In this document: piece by piece, positions 26,689 through 36,073 of the stretch | Layout of the letters: each line of letters opens with the position of its first letter | Position numbering within the stretch: the first letter of the stretch is position 1 | From: Streptoalloteichus hindustanus | GTDB taxonomy: Bacteria; Actinomycetota; Actinomycetes; Mycobacteriales; Pseudonocardiaceae | Direction: 5' to 3' | Assembly (NCBI RefSeq): GCF_900129375.1 | Contig: NZ_FQVN01000001.1 | Span: 620,001 to 684,000, forward strand | DNA: 64,000 nt | Made by a program: the position numbers and the translations under genes | Notes under the pieces: generated by a model | What the model saw: the letters and a program-made list of their open reading frames with translations, nothing else | Told to the model about the DNA's origin: nothing | The model's database searches: none

Positions 26689-27368
26689 CGATCCTTCCGT
26701 CTCCGCCGTCCGCCGTCACGACCTCGCGGCGCCTCGCCGCGCTCGACCACGACCACCGTGGTCGGCACGTCGAGCACCTCGGCGCCGCACGTCACGAGTT
26801 CCCATCGCACGCCGCCCGCCTTCCGCACGGCGACCGCGTCCCGCGTGATCTCCTCGCGCGCGCTGGCCCCCTTGAGCGCGACCATCAGGCCGCCCGGCCG
26901 CACCAGGGGCAGCGACCACTCGGCCAGTCGCGCCAGCGGCGCCACCGCGCGGGCGGTGGCGGCGTCGCACCCAACCAGTCGGTCGCGCACCGCGGCCTCC
27001 TCGGCGCGACCCCGCACGATGGTCACCGAGAGGTCGAGTTCCCGCGCCACGTCCTCCAGCCACGCCACCCGGCGCGCCATGGGCTCCAGCAGGACGACGT
27101 CCAGATCCGGCCGCGCGATCGCCAGCGGGATGCCCGGGAAACCCGCTCCGGACCCCACGTCGACCACTCGCCAGCCCTCGGGGAACACCTCCGCCACGAC
27201 GGCGGAGTTCAGCACGTGCCGGTCCCAGATCCGGTCGACCTCCCGGGGACCGATCAACCCCCGCACGACACCGTGCTCCGCGAGCAGCTCGGCGAACCGC
27301 GCCGCCATCGGCAGCCGGTCCCCGAACACCTGCTCGGCGCCCTCGGGCGGATTGGCCAGATCGGTCAC
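26685..27368 (-). CDS. rsmG: 16S rRNA (guanine-N7)-methyltransferase RsmG
   Basis: 227 aa SAM-dependent methyltransferase modifying G527 of 16S rRNA; loss gives low-level streptomycin resistance in other bacteria. SAM-binding motif VVDVGSGAGFPGIPLA (about 67-82), then LEPMARRVAWLE and the conserved ATARAVAPLARLAEW. A basic tail ([12 protein letters not shown]) is typical of actinobacteria. GTG start; first gene of the par operon. Confidence 0.96.
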   Translation of the reverse strand: MTDLANPPEGAEQVFGDRLPMAARFAELLAEHGVVRGLIGPREVDRIWDRHVLNSAVVAEVFPEGWRVVDVGSGAGFPGIPLAIARPDLDVVLLEPMARRVAWLEDVARELDLSVTIVRGRAEEAAVRDRLVGCDAATARAVAPLARLAEWSLPLVRPGGLMVALKGASAREEITRDAVAVRKAGGVRWELVTCGAEVLDVPTTVVVVERGEAPRGRDGGRRRRKDR

Positions 27369-27442
27369 GCTGTCATCCCCGTCCGCTCGTTCCCGGTGAA
27401 ACGCGCCCCGTTCCCCGCGCCCGGCCCGCCCGTGGAACCGGT

Positions 27443-27458
27443 CGTTTCACGTGAAACA
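27443..27458. other. parS site 3, upstream of rsmG
   Basis: CGTTTCACGTGAAACA carries the full GTTTCACGTGAAAC palindrome with one end base different from consensus. It lies in the rsmG-jag gap (27369-27727), which otherwise contains only the jag terminator and no supportable gene. Confidence 0.9.
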
Positions 27459-27677
27459 CGGGGCAGGTCTCCGCCTCGCCGCCTCTCGGCGGCTCGATCA
27501 GACGATGCGGGCGGCGCGCAAAAAGAATGCCAGGCGCATCACATCCGTGCTTCGCCAACCCCGTCAATCGATCGGTTCCATCACCCGGCACCCGACAGCG
27601 CCCGGGCGGCGACCACACTCCCTCGTCGCATCCCGCGGCGACCGGGGAGACAAGGCGACAAAGAGATGGCGGAAATG

Positions 27678-27712
27678 CCGAGGACCCCGGGGCACAGCCC
27701 CGGGGTCCTCGG
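27678..27712 (-). terminator. Terminator of the rpmH-rnpA-yidD-yidC-jag operon
   Basis: A perfect 16-bp stem (CCGAGGACCCCGGGGC and complement) with a 3-nt loop, 16 nt after the jag stop codon. Confidence 0.85.
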
Positions 27713-27727
27713 TGAACCAGCGGCGGA

Positions 27728-28276
27728 TCAGTCCGTCTTGAACACGACCACCCGTCGGTTGGGCTCCTCGCCCTCGCTCTCGCTGTGCACGCCGTCCACC
27801 TCGGCGACCGCGTCGTGCACGACCTTCCGCTCGAACGGGGTCATCGGCTGGAGCCGGGACGCCGAGCCGGTGGCCAGCACCTTCTCCGCCGTCGCCCGGC
27901 CGAGGTCCGCGAGCTCGTTGCGCCGGTTCGCCCGCCAGCCCGCGACGTCCAGCATCAGCCGGCTCCGCGCTCCGGTCTCCTGCTGCACCGCCAGCCGCGT
28001 CAGCTCCTGCAGCGCCTCCAGCACCTCACCGCGACGCCCCACGAGCTTCTCGAGGTCCTCACCGCCGTCGATGCTCACCACGGCGCGCCCGGCCTCGACG
28101 TCGAGGTCGATGTCCCCGTCGTAGTCGAGCAGGTCGAGCAGCCGCTCCAGGTAGTCGCCGGCGATGTCGCCCTCGCGGACGAGGAGCTCCTCCAGCTCGG
28201 CTGGGGAGGTACCGCCCTCGGCCCGGTCGGTGTCGACGTCCCGGTCGGCCCCGGACGCCTGCAACGTCTCCGACAC
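27728..28276 (-). CDS. Jag/KhpB-type RNA-binding protein (KH-R3H)
   Basis: 182 aa. An acidic head is followed by a type II KH domain (VSIDGGEDLEKLVGRRGEVL, about 67-86, with the GxxG loop as GRRG) and a C-terminal R3H domain (LQPMTPFERKVVHDAVAEV). It binds RNA and is linked to cell-wall and division control in Firmicutes (KhpB/EloR); in actinobacteria it always accompanies yidC. The N-terminal Jag-N domain of Firmicutes is missing, which is normal here. GTG start. Confidence 0.92.
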   Translation of the reverse strand: MSETLQASGADRDVDTDRAEGGTSPAELEELLVREGDIAGDYLERLLDLLDYDGDIDLDVEAGRAVVSIDGGEDLEKLVGRRGEVLEALQELTRLAVQQETGARSRLMLDVAGWRANRRNELADLGRATAEKVLATGSASRLQPMTPFERKVVHDAVAEVDGVHSESEGEEPNRRVVVFKTD

Positions 28277-28338
28277 CGTGTCTCCTCTCGGATCTGTTCG
28301 CGCCCGCCCGTCACCGCGGCCGACGCGAACCGCTGGGC

Positions 28339-29349
28339 TCAGCGGCGCTTGCGCGCCTGCTTGGGCTTGTGCTGCTGCTTCCGGCCACGGGAGCTGTCCG
28401 ACACCATGCCGGGCACCTCGCCCGGCTTCAACGCCGCCGAGTCGGTGGTCTCCACGACCTCCGACGGCGTCGCCGCGTCACCGGCGGAGCGGGTCGCCTT
28501 CGGCCGGACCGGCTTCTGCCCGGGCTTCGGCGCCAGCGCCTGCCGCTGGACGGTGACGGCCTCCTTCTTGGCCTCCTCCTCGCGGTCCAGGCGGTGGTAC
28601 ACGACGTACTGCTGCCCCAGCGTCCACATGTTGTTGGAGAGCCAGTAGAGCAGGATCGCGATGGGGAAGAAGGGGCCACCGGCCAGCACGCCCAGCGGGA
28701 ACAGGTACATCGTGACCTTGTTCATGATGGCCGTCTGCGGGTTGGCCGACGCCGTGGCGGTCTGCCGGGCCACCGAGTGCCGCGCGGTGAAGTGGGTCGC
28801 CACGCTGGCCACCACCATGAGCGGGATCGCCACCAGGGCCACGTGCGACCGCTCGACCCCGAAGCTGGCCAGCTCCTGGGTCGACATGCTGATCCAGGTG
28901 TTCAGCTTGGCCCCGAAGATGCTGGCCTGGTTGAACGAGTCGACCTCGGCCGCGCCGAAGATGTAGTTCTCGGTCTTGCCCGGCCGGAACTCCTTCAGCA
29001 CGTGGAACAGGCCGATGAAGACCGGGATCTGCACGAGCGCGGGCAGGCAGCCGCCCAGCGGGTTCACCCCGTGCTCGGCCTGGAGCTTCTGCATCTCCTG
29101 GGCGAGCTTCTGCCGGTCGCTGCCGTACTTCTCCTGCAGCTTCTTGATCTGCGGGGCGAACTCCTGCATCTTCCGCATCGACCGCATCTGGTGCAGCATC
29201 GGCTTGAAGAGCAGGGCGCGCAGCGTGAAGACCAGGAAGACCACGGCCAGCGCCCATGCCGCGCCGGTGGACGGCCCGAACACTGCGCCGAAGACCTTGT
29301 GCCAGAACCAGAGGATGGCTGACACCGGGTAGTAGATGAAGTTCAGCAC
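28339..29349 (-). CDS. yidC: Membrane protein insertase YidC
   Basis: 336 aa. It begins VLNFIYYPVSAILWFWHKVF and carries five membrane segments of the YidC/Oxa1/Alb3 family, a cytoplasmic coiled region after the first (SMRKMQEFAPQIKKLQEKYG), the conserved GGCLPALVQIPVFIGLF, and a long basic Lys/Arg tail for ribosome contact. It inserts and folds membrane proteins with or without SecYEG. The GTG at 29349 is chosen for its GAGGAG ribosome site and for position right after yidD; the frame open to 29421 would overlap yidD. Confidence 0.95.
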   Translation of the reverse strand: MLNFIYYPVSAILWFWHKVFGAVFGPSTGAAWALAVVFLVFTLRALLFKPMLHQMRSMRKMQEFAPQIKKLQEKYGSDRQKLAQEMQKLQAEHGVNPLGGCLPALVQIPVFIGLFHVLKEFRPGKTENYIFGAAEVDSFNQASIFGAKLNTWISMSTQELASFGVERSHVALVAIPLMVVASVATHFTARHSVARQTATASANPQTAIMNKVTMYLFPLGVLAGGPFFPIAILLYWLSNNMWTLGQQYVVYHRLDREEEAKKEAVTVQRQALAPKPGQKPVRPKATRSAGDAATPSEVVETTDSAALKPGEVPGMVSDSSRGRKQQHKPKQARKRR

Positions 29350-29353
29350 AGAC

Positions 29354-29674
29354 CTACTCCTCGGCAGGGGTGTGTGGTGACTCGGGTCCGGGTGTCCCGA
29401 GGAACCGGCGTCCGGAACCACGTGGCGGAACGGGGTCCAGGCCTCCAGGGTGCCAGGGACCGCAGCGCAGCAGGCGGCGCGCGGTCAACCAGGCGCCCCG
29501 CACCGCGCCGTGGACCGTCAGCGCCTCCACCGCGTAGGTGCTGCAGGTGGGGTGGAACCGGCACGTGGGCGGGAGGTACGGGGAGATCCACCGGCGGTAG
29601 ACCCGGACCGGTGCCAGCAGGACCCGCGCGAGCGGGCTCGGCCGCGCGCCAGCCTCGCCGGACGACGGGCTCAT
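29354..29674 (-). CDS. yidD: Membrane protein insertion efficiency factor YidD
   Basis: 106 aa. The short amphipathic YidD family core is complete: [27 protein letters not shown], with three cysteines, and [18 protein letters not shown]. It assists YidC-dependent insertion. The ATG overlaps the rnpA stop by 4 nt and the stop is 4 nt from yidC, so translation is coupled. Confidence 0.95.
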   Translation of the reverse strand: MSPSSGEAGARPSPLARVLLAPVRVYRRWISPYLPPTCRFHPTCSTYAVEALTVHGAVRGAWLTARRLLRCGPWHPGGLDPVPPRGSGRRFLGTPGPESPHTPAEE

Positions 29675-30117
29675 GCCGCACCCGCCGCCGGGTCGTGGGG
29701 GGAGTGGTCGGGCAGCAGTCGCAGTCGGCGCAGCGCCGCGTCGAGGTCGGCGGCCAGCTCGGCGCTGGTCGCCTCGGCCGCCGGCGGCAGCGCGCGGACC
29801 ACCAGGTCGAGGTCCGCGGGCAGCGCGGCGAGCCGGTCGCGCACCACGTGGCGCAACCGGCGCTGCACCGCGTGGCGCACGACGGAGCCGCCCACGGACT
29901 TGCTCACGACGAAGCCCACCCGGGCCGGACCCTGCCGTTCCCGGGTGGGCGATGTCTCGTCCGCTCCGTGCGGTCCCGGACGCCGTCCCCGCTCGGGGGA
30001 GCCGGCGCCGCCCAGCACCGCGTGCACCACGAGCCGGGCCCGCCCGGCCCTACGGCCGCGGCGAACCACCAGCGCGAAGTCCTGGCCGCGGGTCAGCCGG
30101 GCGGCCGCGGGAAGCAC
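29671..30117 (-). CDS. rnpA: Ribonuclease P protein component
   Basis: 148 aa, longer than the usual 115-125. The family elements [39 protein letters not shown] and [13 protein letters not shown] are present. The RNR motif normally reads VxRNxxKRxLR; here it is [10 protein letters not shown], with histidine in place of the asparagine. About 30 Gly/Pro/charged residues (about 36-65) are inserted between the two halves of the first sheet, explaining the length. It processes tRNA 5' ends with the RNA subunit. GTG start, directly after rpmH. Confidence 0.95.
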   Translation of the reverse strand: MLPAAARLTRGQDFALVVRRGRRAGRARLVVHAVLGGAGSPERGRRPGPHGADETSPTRERQGPARVGFVVSKSVGGSVVRHAVQRRLRHVVRDRLAALPADLDLVVRALPPAAEATSAELAADLDAALRRLRLLPDHSPHDPAAGAA

Positions 30118-30132
30118 GGCGCGGAGGGGTGC

Positions 30133-30276
30133 TCAGGCGGACAGTTCGACGCGACCCTTGCGACGGCGAGCGGCCAGGATGGCGCGGCCGGCGCGGGTGC
30201 GCATGCGCAGCCGGAACCCGTGGGTCTTGGCGCGGCGGCGGTTGTTGGGCTGGAAGGTGCGCTTGCCCTTGCTCAC
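30133..30276 (-). CDS. rpmH: 50S ribosomal protein L34
   Basis: 47 aa, highly basic, with the L34 pattern [20 protein letters not shown] and [18 protein letters not shown] start with GGGAGAA upstream. First gene of the rpmH-rnpA-yidD-yidC-jag operon, driven by the promoter at 30442-30471. Confidence 0.97.
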   Translation of the reverse strand: MSKGKRTFQPNNRRRAKTHGFRLRMRTRAGRAILAARRRKGRVELSA

Positions 30277-30441
30277 GGCGGTTCTCCCGGTGCTCACTGC
30301 AGGCAGGTCTGGGGTCGTCTCCAGCCACTGATCACGAGCGGTGCTCGTGAGCGCAGTGACCCGAAGTCACTGAGGTGGGTGTGTCCTGGGCGCCGTTCCG
30401 GCACAGCACGACACGCCCGCCAGTCAGCGGGAGACCGTACG

Positions 30442-30471
30442 AGACTACGCACCCACCTCGGTGGAGCTCAA
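30442..30471 (-). promoter_or_regulatory. rpmH operon promoter
   Basis: On the minus strand TTGAGC (30466-30471), 18-nt spacer, TAGTCT (30442-30447). This is close to the housekeeping consensus and about 165 nt upstream of rpmH. Confidence 0.55.
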
Positions 30472-30550
30472 ATCCGGGGTCGTCCGCGGCGGCCTCCGAC
30501 CCCGGTCGACACGCCCCGAACGGCGGCCCCGCTTGCCTGGCTGGCGCTTG

Positions 30551-30579
30551 TTGTGGCATCGCGCACACCTTGTTAGCGT
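30551..30579 (+). promoter_or_regulatory. dnaA promoter
   Basis: TTGTGG (30551-30556), 17-nt spacer, TAGCGT (30574-30579), about 250 nt before the dnaA GTG. The long leader contains the DnaA boxes at 30697-30717. Confidence 0.5.
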
Positions 30580-30696
30580 GCCCCTCCACGATCGCCTGCC
30601 GGAGGGCGGAGAAGGAGGAGACGGCGGCCCGTGTGACGCGGCACGCCGGGGGGCTGTGGGGGCTCCCGCCCGATCCGTCGTACCTTCGTACACAGT

Positions 30697-30717
30697 TGTG
30701 GACAACTTTGTGGACGC
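30697..30717 (-). promoter_or_regulatory. DnaA boxes in the dnaA leader
   Basis: TGTGGACAA (30697-30705, perfect) and TGTGGACGC (30709-30717, imperfect) lie between the dnaA promoter and the gene, consistent with autoregulation by DnaA. Apart from these and the two promoters, the 30277-30833 gap shows nothing further. Confidence 0.65.
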
Positions 30718-30833
30718 CCGTATCGTCCGGTGTCGGCGTCCACGGTCAGGGCTTGCTTCGCCTGAGTGGGCCCGAGCGAACCGGGTCGCCGGCAGGGCGG
30801 CCCGGCGACCGGTGAGGGGAGGGGAGCCCGCAG

Positions 30834-32507
30834 GTGTCCGACCACCAGACCGACCTCGGTCTCGTGTGGGAACAGGTGGTGCACGAGTTGTCCTCGGGCA
30901 CCCTGTCCCCGCAGCAGCGTGCCTGGATGCGGGTGACCCGCCCGATCGGGCTGCTGGACGGCACCGCCCTGCTGGCCGCCCCGAGCGAGTTCGCCAAGGA
31001 CGCCATCGAGCGGGTGCTCCGCGAGCCGATCACCACCGCGCTGTCCCGACGCCTGGGTCGCCCGGTGTCCCTCGCCGTGAAGGTGGACACGGCCGCGCCG
31101 GTGCCGGCGCCCGTTCCCCCCGTCCGGCAGGTCCCGCCCGGCCCGCCCGCGCCGCAGGCCCCTCCGGTGCCGTCGCGCCCGGTGGAGACGCTGTCGCCGA
31201 TCGAGCCGCCGCTGGGGCCCGGCGCCGCCACGACCGTGCTGGCCGGACCGCTGGCTCCGGGGTCGATGAGCCCGGCCCCCATCGGCGCTGGTCCGACCGG
31301 CTACCCCTCGCCCGCGCCCACCCACTCCCCGCCCGGCCACGGCGGTCAGCCCACCGAGGAGGGCGACGGCGAGGAGGAGGTGGACGAGGAGCGCGAGGCG
31401 CTCGCCACGGTCCACGAGATCTGGCCCACGTTCTCCGGCGCGGCGGCGGCGCAGCCCAGCCGCCCGCCGTCGCAGACCCGGCTCAACGAGAAGTACACGT
31501 TCGACACGTTCGTGATCGGCGCGTCCAACCGGTTCGCGCACGCCGCGGCGGTCGCCGTGTCCGAGGCCCCGGCCCGCGCCTACAACCCGCTGTTCATCTG
31601 GGGTGAGTCCGGGCTCGGCAAGACCCACCTCCTGCACGCCGTCGGGCACTACGCCCAGCGGTTGTTCCCCGGCATGCGGGTGCGGTACGTGTCGACCGAG
31701 GAGTTCACCAACGAGTTCATCAACTCGCTGCGGGACGACCGCAAGGTCGCCTTCCAACGCCGCTACCGGGACGTCGACGTGCTGTTGGTCGACGACATCC
31801 AGTTCCTGGAGGGCAAGGAGGGCACCCAGGAGGAGTTCTTCCACACCTTCAACACGCTCCACAACGCGAACAAGCAGATCGTGGTCTCCTCGGACCGGCC
31901 GCCCAAGCGGCTGGAGACGCTGGAGGACCGGCTGCGCACGCGGTTCGAGTGGGGACTGATCACCGACATCCAGCCGCCCGAGCTGGAGACGCGGATCGCG
32001 ATCCTGCGCAAGAAGGCCGCCCAGGACCGGCTGGCCGCGCCGGCGGAGGTGCTGGAGTTCATCGCGGCGCGGATCGAGCGCAACATCCGCGAGCTGGAGG
32101 GCGCGCTGATCCGGGTCACCGCGTTCGCCTCGCTGAACCGGCAGCCGGTGGACGTCCACCTGGCCGAGATCGTGCTCCGGGACCTGATCCCGGACTCGCA
32201 CCAGCCGGAGATCACCGCACCCATGATCATGGCCGCCACCGCCGAGTTCTTCGGCGTCGGCATCGACGACCTGTGCGGGCCGGGCAAGACCAAGGCGCTG
32301 GCCCAGGCCAGGCAGATCGCCATGTACCTGTGCCGGGAGCTCACCGACCTGTCGTTGCCCAAGATCGGGCAGACCTTCGGCGGCCGCGACCACACCACGG
32401 TCATGCACGCGGACAAGAAGATCCGCAAGGAGATGGCCGAGCGGCGCCGCATCTACGACCAGGTGCAGGAGCTCACCGCGCGGATCAAGCAGCGCGCCCG
32501 CGGCTGA
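30834..32507 (+). CDS. dnaA: Chromosomal replication initiator DnaA
   Basis: 557 aa. Domain I (about 1-85) handles protein contacts. A long proline-rich linker with an acidic [16 protein letters not shown] stretch follows (about 90-210), as in actinomycetes. The AAA+ domain has Walker [10 protein letters not shown] (about 257) and Walker B LLVDDIQF (about 317). Domain IV carries the DnaA-box-recognition signature [11 protein letters not shown] (about 515). It opens oriC, which lies directly downstream. GTG start with a GAGGGGAGGGGAG ribosome site. Confidence 0.98.
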   Translation: MSDHQTDLGLVWEQVVHELSSGTLSPQQRAWMRVTRPIGLLDGTALLAAPSEFAKDAIERVLREPITTALSRRLGRPVSLAVKVDTAAPVPAPVPPVRQVPPGPPAPQAPPVPSRPVETLSPIEPPLGPGAATTVLAGPLAPGSMSPAPIGAGPTGYPSPAPTHSPPGHGGQPTEEGDGEEEVDEEREALATVHEIWPTFSGAAAAQPSRPPSQTRLNEKYTFDTFVIGASNRFAHAAAVAVSEAPARAYNPLFIWGESGLGKTHLLHAVGHYAQRLFPGMRVRYVSTEEFTNEFINSLRDDRKVAFQRRYRDVDVLLVDDIQFLEGKEGTQEEFFHTFNTLHNANKQIVVSSDRPPKRLETLEDRLRTRFEWGLITDIQPPELETRIAILRKKAAQDRLAAPAEVLEFIAARIERNIRELEGALIRVTAFASLNRQPVDVHLAEIVLRDLIPDSHQPEITAPMIMAATAEFFGVGIDDLCGPGKTKALAQARQIAMYLCRELTDLSLPKIGQTFGGRDHTTVMHADKKIRKEMAERRRIYDQVQELTARIKQRARG

Positions 32508-33765
32508 GGCCGCCGCACCCCCACCTCCTCCTCCGCTCGTTCCCCTGACGGCGGTCGTCGCGCGTCGGCCTCCCGTCGTCGGGCGCGCCCCGGCGCGGCG
32601 CGCGGATCTTTTCTGGTGGTGTGGGGGCCGCGCCTGTTCCGGGGCGACTCGGAAAAGTCGGCGTCGGGCCCGGGTGTCCTCACCTTCGCCGCCGAACCCC
32701 TCCGAACCGCCGTTCGCCAGCTCCGGCGCGCGAGTTCGCGCGCCACGCGCCACCGAGCCGTGACCGTCCACATCTCCTTCGTCGACGCGCTGGGGGCGAG
32801 GGGCGTCGGCGGCTCCGCCGGTGGGACGGACCGGCCGAGCGCAGGAGTCCACCAGCGCGAACACACGTTCTCCCGGCTGGGAGGGCCCTCGTGTTCCCGG
32901 CTCGGCCCGCGGAACAGGCAGGTTCCGGCGGGGGTGCTGACCCCGGCGGGGACGACGGGGCTAACGAGTTCGGGTGGTGGGGGCGCGGCCTCCACCGGTT
33001 TCGTTTTCTCGCAGGTCCGCGCGACGGTCCGACCGGGCGGCAAGCGGGTGAGAACCGTCGCGTGGGTCACTGCCGGCGGCTCGCCACCACCCCGGCCGCG
33101 CCCTCCGGAGGACGCCGAACCCGCCCCGACGCGCCATCTTTTTCAGGGCTGTGGGCACTCGATCGGGTGTGGACAACCAGAAAAGTTCGAGATCCGCGCC
33201 ACCGGAAGCCTGTGCACGCCCTGGGGACTAGTCGACCCACATCTGTGGAGAACTCTGTGGACAACTCGGGCTTCCTGTGGACCGTTCGGAGCAGCCGCCG
33301 AGTTGTCCACGGGGGCCCCGAGTTGTCCACGGGCTCCATCCACGGGTGCTCCACATCGGAGCGAGGCCTCTGACCTGCGGTTTAGGGCAGTTGTCCACAC
33401 TGCCCACAACCCCTATTACTACGGCTGTTCATCTCTCTCGAAGAGAAAACCCCAAAACCAGTAGGGCGGCGCCGCGCTTGGGGACAGACCCGCCGGGACG
33501 GGGCGAACCCCCGGGATGACGGGAGCCGCCGCGACGCTCTACGGTGAGAACCCACCGCGCCGGTACCCGGCAGCGCTCAGCGCTCCACTGGTCCGCCGCC
33601 GCCCGGATCGGGCTCGACCCGGCGGCCCGCGGCCCCCTGAGTCACGCTCGTCCTCGTACCGCCGGCTCGTGTTCAACCGACCCGTCGTCCGGACCGGATC
33701 ACCTCCGTGCTGGTCAGGACGGTGGGCCGCACCACTGGGCACTGTCGAACCCGAAAGGACGCCCG
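32508..33765. other. oriC: Replication origin oriC (dnaA-dnaN gap)
   Basis: 1.26 kb between dnaA and dnaN with no supportable gene. DnaA boxes cluster at 33168-33399. Perfect TGTGGACAA occurs at 33168 and 33256 and perfect TTGTCCACA at 33391. One-mismatch TGTGGAGAA is at 33244, TTGTCCACG at 33303 and 33323, and a weaker TGTGGACCG at 33276. An AT-richer tract at 33410-33470 (CTATTACTACGG to CCCCAAAACC) follows and is the likely unwinding element. Boxes point in both directions. The first 600 bp are GC-rich with no clear signal. A -10-like TACGGT at about 33540 may serve dnaN. Confidence 0.9.
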
Positions 33766-34908
33766 ATGAAGATCCGCGTCGAGCGCGACGGCCTGGCCGA
33801 CGCCGTCGCCTGGGTCGCGCGCAGCCTGCCGTCCCGGCCGCCGGTGCCGGTCCTGGGTGGAGTGCTGCTGGATGCCGGTTCCGGCGAGGGCGGGGAGACC
33901 GGTGACGCCCTCACCGTGTCCGGGTTCGACTACGAGGTCTCCGCGCAGGTCGGCGTGCCCGCCACCGTCGCGGCCGGCGGTCGCACGCTCGTCTCCGGCC
34001 GGCTGCTCGCCGACATCACCAAGGCGCTGCCGAACCACCCCGTCGAGATCGCGGTGGACGGCGCCCGGGTGACGATCACCTGCGGCAGCTCCCGGTTCAG
34101 CCTGCCCACCATGCCGGTCGAGGACTACCCCCAGCTCCCGGCGATGCCCCAGCGCACCGGCTCGGTGCTGGGCGAGGTGCTCAGCGAGGCCGTCTCCCAG
34201 GTGGCCGTCGCCGCCGGCAAGGACGACACGCTGCCGATGCTGACCGGCGTCCGGCTGGAGATCGACGGCGACCGGCTGACCATGGTCGCCACCGACCGGT
34301 TCCGGCTCGCGATGCGCGAGTTCACCTGGGAGCCGGCCACCGAGGTCGCCGCGACCTCGGTGCTCGTCCCGGCGCGCACGCTGGCCGAGGCGGCCAAGAC
34401 GCTGGGTGCGGCGGGCAGCCGGGTCGAGCTGTCCCTGGGCTCCGGCGACGGCCTGCTCGGCCTGGCCGGCAGCGCCAAGCGCACCACCACCCGGCTGCTC
34501 GACGCCGAGTTCCCCGGTTACCGCAAGCTGCTGCCGGCCGAGCACAGCGCCGCCGCGATCGTCGACGTCGCGCCGCTGGTCGAGGCGATCAAGCGGGTGT
34601 CGCTGGTGGCCGAGCGCGGCACCCAGGTCCGGCTGGAGTTCACCGGTTCCGCGGTGAAGCTCACCGCCGGCGGCGACGACGAGGGGAGCGCCGAGGAGGA
34701 GCTGCCCGCCGAGCTGACCGGCGAGCCGCTGACCATCGCCTTCAACCCGGGCTACCTGCTCGACGGCCTCGCGGCGGTGCGCACCGAGCGCGCCCACCTG
34801 TCCTTCACCACGCCGACCCGCCCTGCGTTGGTCAAGCCGGTGAACGAGGATGGCGAGGTGGCGCCGGGCTACCTGTACCTGCTCATGCCGGTGCGGCTGC
34901 CCGGCTGA
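33766..34908 (+). CDS. dnaN: DNA polymerase III subunit beta (sliding clamp)
   Basis: 380 aa, [22 protein letters not shown] at the start, three repeated clamp domains of about 120 residues, family motifs YPQLP, DKFRLAMRE-like [11 protein letters not shown], and a C-terminal [10 protein letters not shown] end as in actinobacteria. It forms the ring that tethers polymerase to DNA. The ATG at 33766 has GAAAGGACG upstream; the frame open to 33544 is upstream noncoding sequence. It is the first gene after oriC. Confidence 0.97.
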   Translation: MKIRVERDGLADAVAWVARSLPSRPPVPVLGGVLLDAGSGEGGETGDALTVSGFDYEVSAQVGVPATVAAGGRTLVSGRLLADITKALPNHPVEIAVDGARVTITCGSSRFSLPTMPVEDYPQLPAMPQRTGSVLGEVLSEAVSQVAVAAGKDDTLPMLTGVRLEIDGDRLTMVATDRFRLAMREFTWEPATEVAATSVLVPARTLAEAAKTLGAAGSRVELSLGSGDGLLGLAGSAKRTTTRLLDAEFPGYRKLLPAEHSAAAIVDVAPLVEAIKRVSLVAERGTQVRLEFTGSAVKLTAGGDDEGSAEEELPAELTGEPLTIAFNPGYLLDGLAAVRTERAHLSFTTPTRPALVKPVNEDGEVAPGYLYLLMPVRLPG

Positions 34909-35003
34909 CCCCGGACCCGGCGCGACCACGCCGACCAGCGACAACGTCGGCAGACGTCGACAGACCCCCGTCGACGTGCCCCAACGGCAGGAGGACAGCA
35001 ACC

Positions 35004-35915
35004 GTGCAGCTCGGACTCGTCGGCCTCGGCAAGATGGGCTTCAACATGCGGGAGCGGCTGCGCCGAGCCGGCCACGAGGTCGTCGGCTTCGACCGCAACC
35101 AGGAGGTCAGCGACGCCGAGTCGCTGGCCGACATGGTGGGCCGGCTCGCGGCGCCGCGGATCGTCTGGATCATGGTGCCGCACGGCGCGCCGACCCGGCA
35201 GACCGTGGAGGAGCTCGGCGACCTGCTGGAGCCCGGCGACATCGTGATCGAGGGCGGCAACTCGCGGTGGACCGAGGACCAGGCCAACGCGGCGCTGCTG
35301 GCCGAGAAGGGCGTCGGTTACCTCGACTGCGGCGTCTCCGGCGGGGTGTGGGGCCTGGAGAACGGCTACGGCCTGATGGTCGGCGGTGACGCGGAGCTGG
35401 TGGAGCGGGCGATGCCCGTCTTCGACGCGCTGCGCCCGGAGGGCCCGCGGGACGAGGGCTTCGCGCACGCGGGCGAGGTCGGCGCCGGCCACTTCGCGAA
35501 GATGGTGCACAACGGCATCGAGTACGGCCTGATGCAGGCGTACGCCGAGGGGTACGAGCTGCTCGCCGCGGCCGACGTGGTCAAGGACGTCCCCGCGGTG
35601 CTCAAGGCGTGGACCCGGGGCACCGTCGTCCGCTCCTGGCTGCTGGACCTGCTGGTCAACGCGCTGGGGGAGGACCCGGAGCTGACCCAGCTCCGGGGCT
35701 ACGTCGAGGACTCCGGCGAGGGCCGGTGGACCATCGAGGCCGCGATCGCGCACGCGGTCCCGGCTCCGGTGATGTCGGCCGCGCTGTTCTCCCGGTTCGC
35801 CTCGCGGCAGGAGGACTCCCCGGCGATGAAGGCGGTGGCCGCGCTGCGCAACCAGTTCGGCGGCCACGCGGTGCACAAGGCCGGCCCCACCTCGGGTGCG
35901 GGCGAGGTCAAGTGA
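35004..35915 (+). CDS. gnd: 6-phosphogluconate dehydrogenase, decarboxylating (short YqeC/GndA type)
   Basis: 303 aa. N-terminal Rossmann domain LGLVGLGKMGFNMRERLRRAGHEV, conserved GGNSRWTEDQ, the catalytic CGVSGGVWGLENGYGLMVGG and HFAKMVHNGIEYGLMQAYAEG, and a short all-helical C-terminus. The pentose-phosphate enzyme oxidises 6-phosphogluconate to ribulose-5-phosphate. The roughly 300-residue form is shorter than the 470-residue NADP enzyme and is often NAD-linked. GCAGGAGG precedes the GTG. Conserved between dnaN and recF in actinomycetes. Confidence 0.95.
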   Translation: MQLGLVGLGKMGFNMRERLRRAGHEVVGFDRNQEVSDAESLADMVGRLAAPRIVWIMVPHGAPTRQTVEELGDLLEPGDIVIEGGNSRWTEDQANAALLAEKGVGYLDCGVSGGVWGLENGYGLMVGGDAELVERAMPVFDALRPEGPRDEGFAHAGEVGAGHFAKMVHNGIEYGLMQAYAEGYELLAAADVVKDVPAVLKAWTRGTVVRSWLLDLLVNALGEDPELTQLRGYVEDSGEGRWTIEAAIAHAVPAPVMSAALFSRFASRQEDSPAMKAVAALRNQFGGHAVHKAGPTSGAGEVK

Positions 35916-35941
35916 GGAACGGCTCGACCCGGTCCGTCCGT

Positions 35942-35985
35942 CGGTGTTCCGGTCGGGTTGACGTCGTCCGCTGACCGGAACACCG
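35942..35985 (+). terminator. Terminator after gnd
   Basis: A perfect 13-bp stem (CGGTGTTCCGGTC / GACCGGAACACCG) with an 18-nt loop, 26 nt after the gnd stop codon. Confidence 0.65.
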
Positions 35986-36073
35986 GCGCGACGCGCGGGC
36001 GTCGCCGGGCCACCCCTCCCACCCGCTCCGACGGGCGCTGCCCCGACCTGCCGAAACGGGAAGGCTTCCCTCC

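Noticed and set aside
27388-27403. Further parS-like sequence CGTTCCCGGTGAAACG
   Set aside because: It has five mismatches to the consensus, four of them in the left half or centre; chance similarity is likely.
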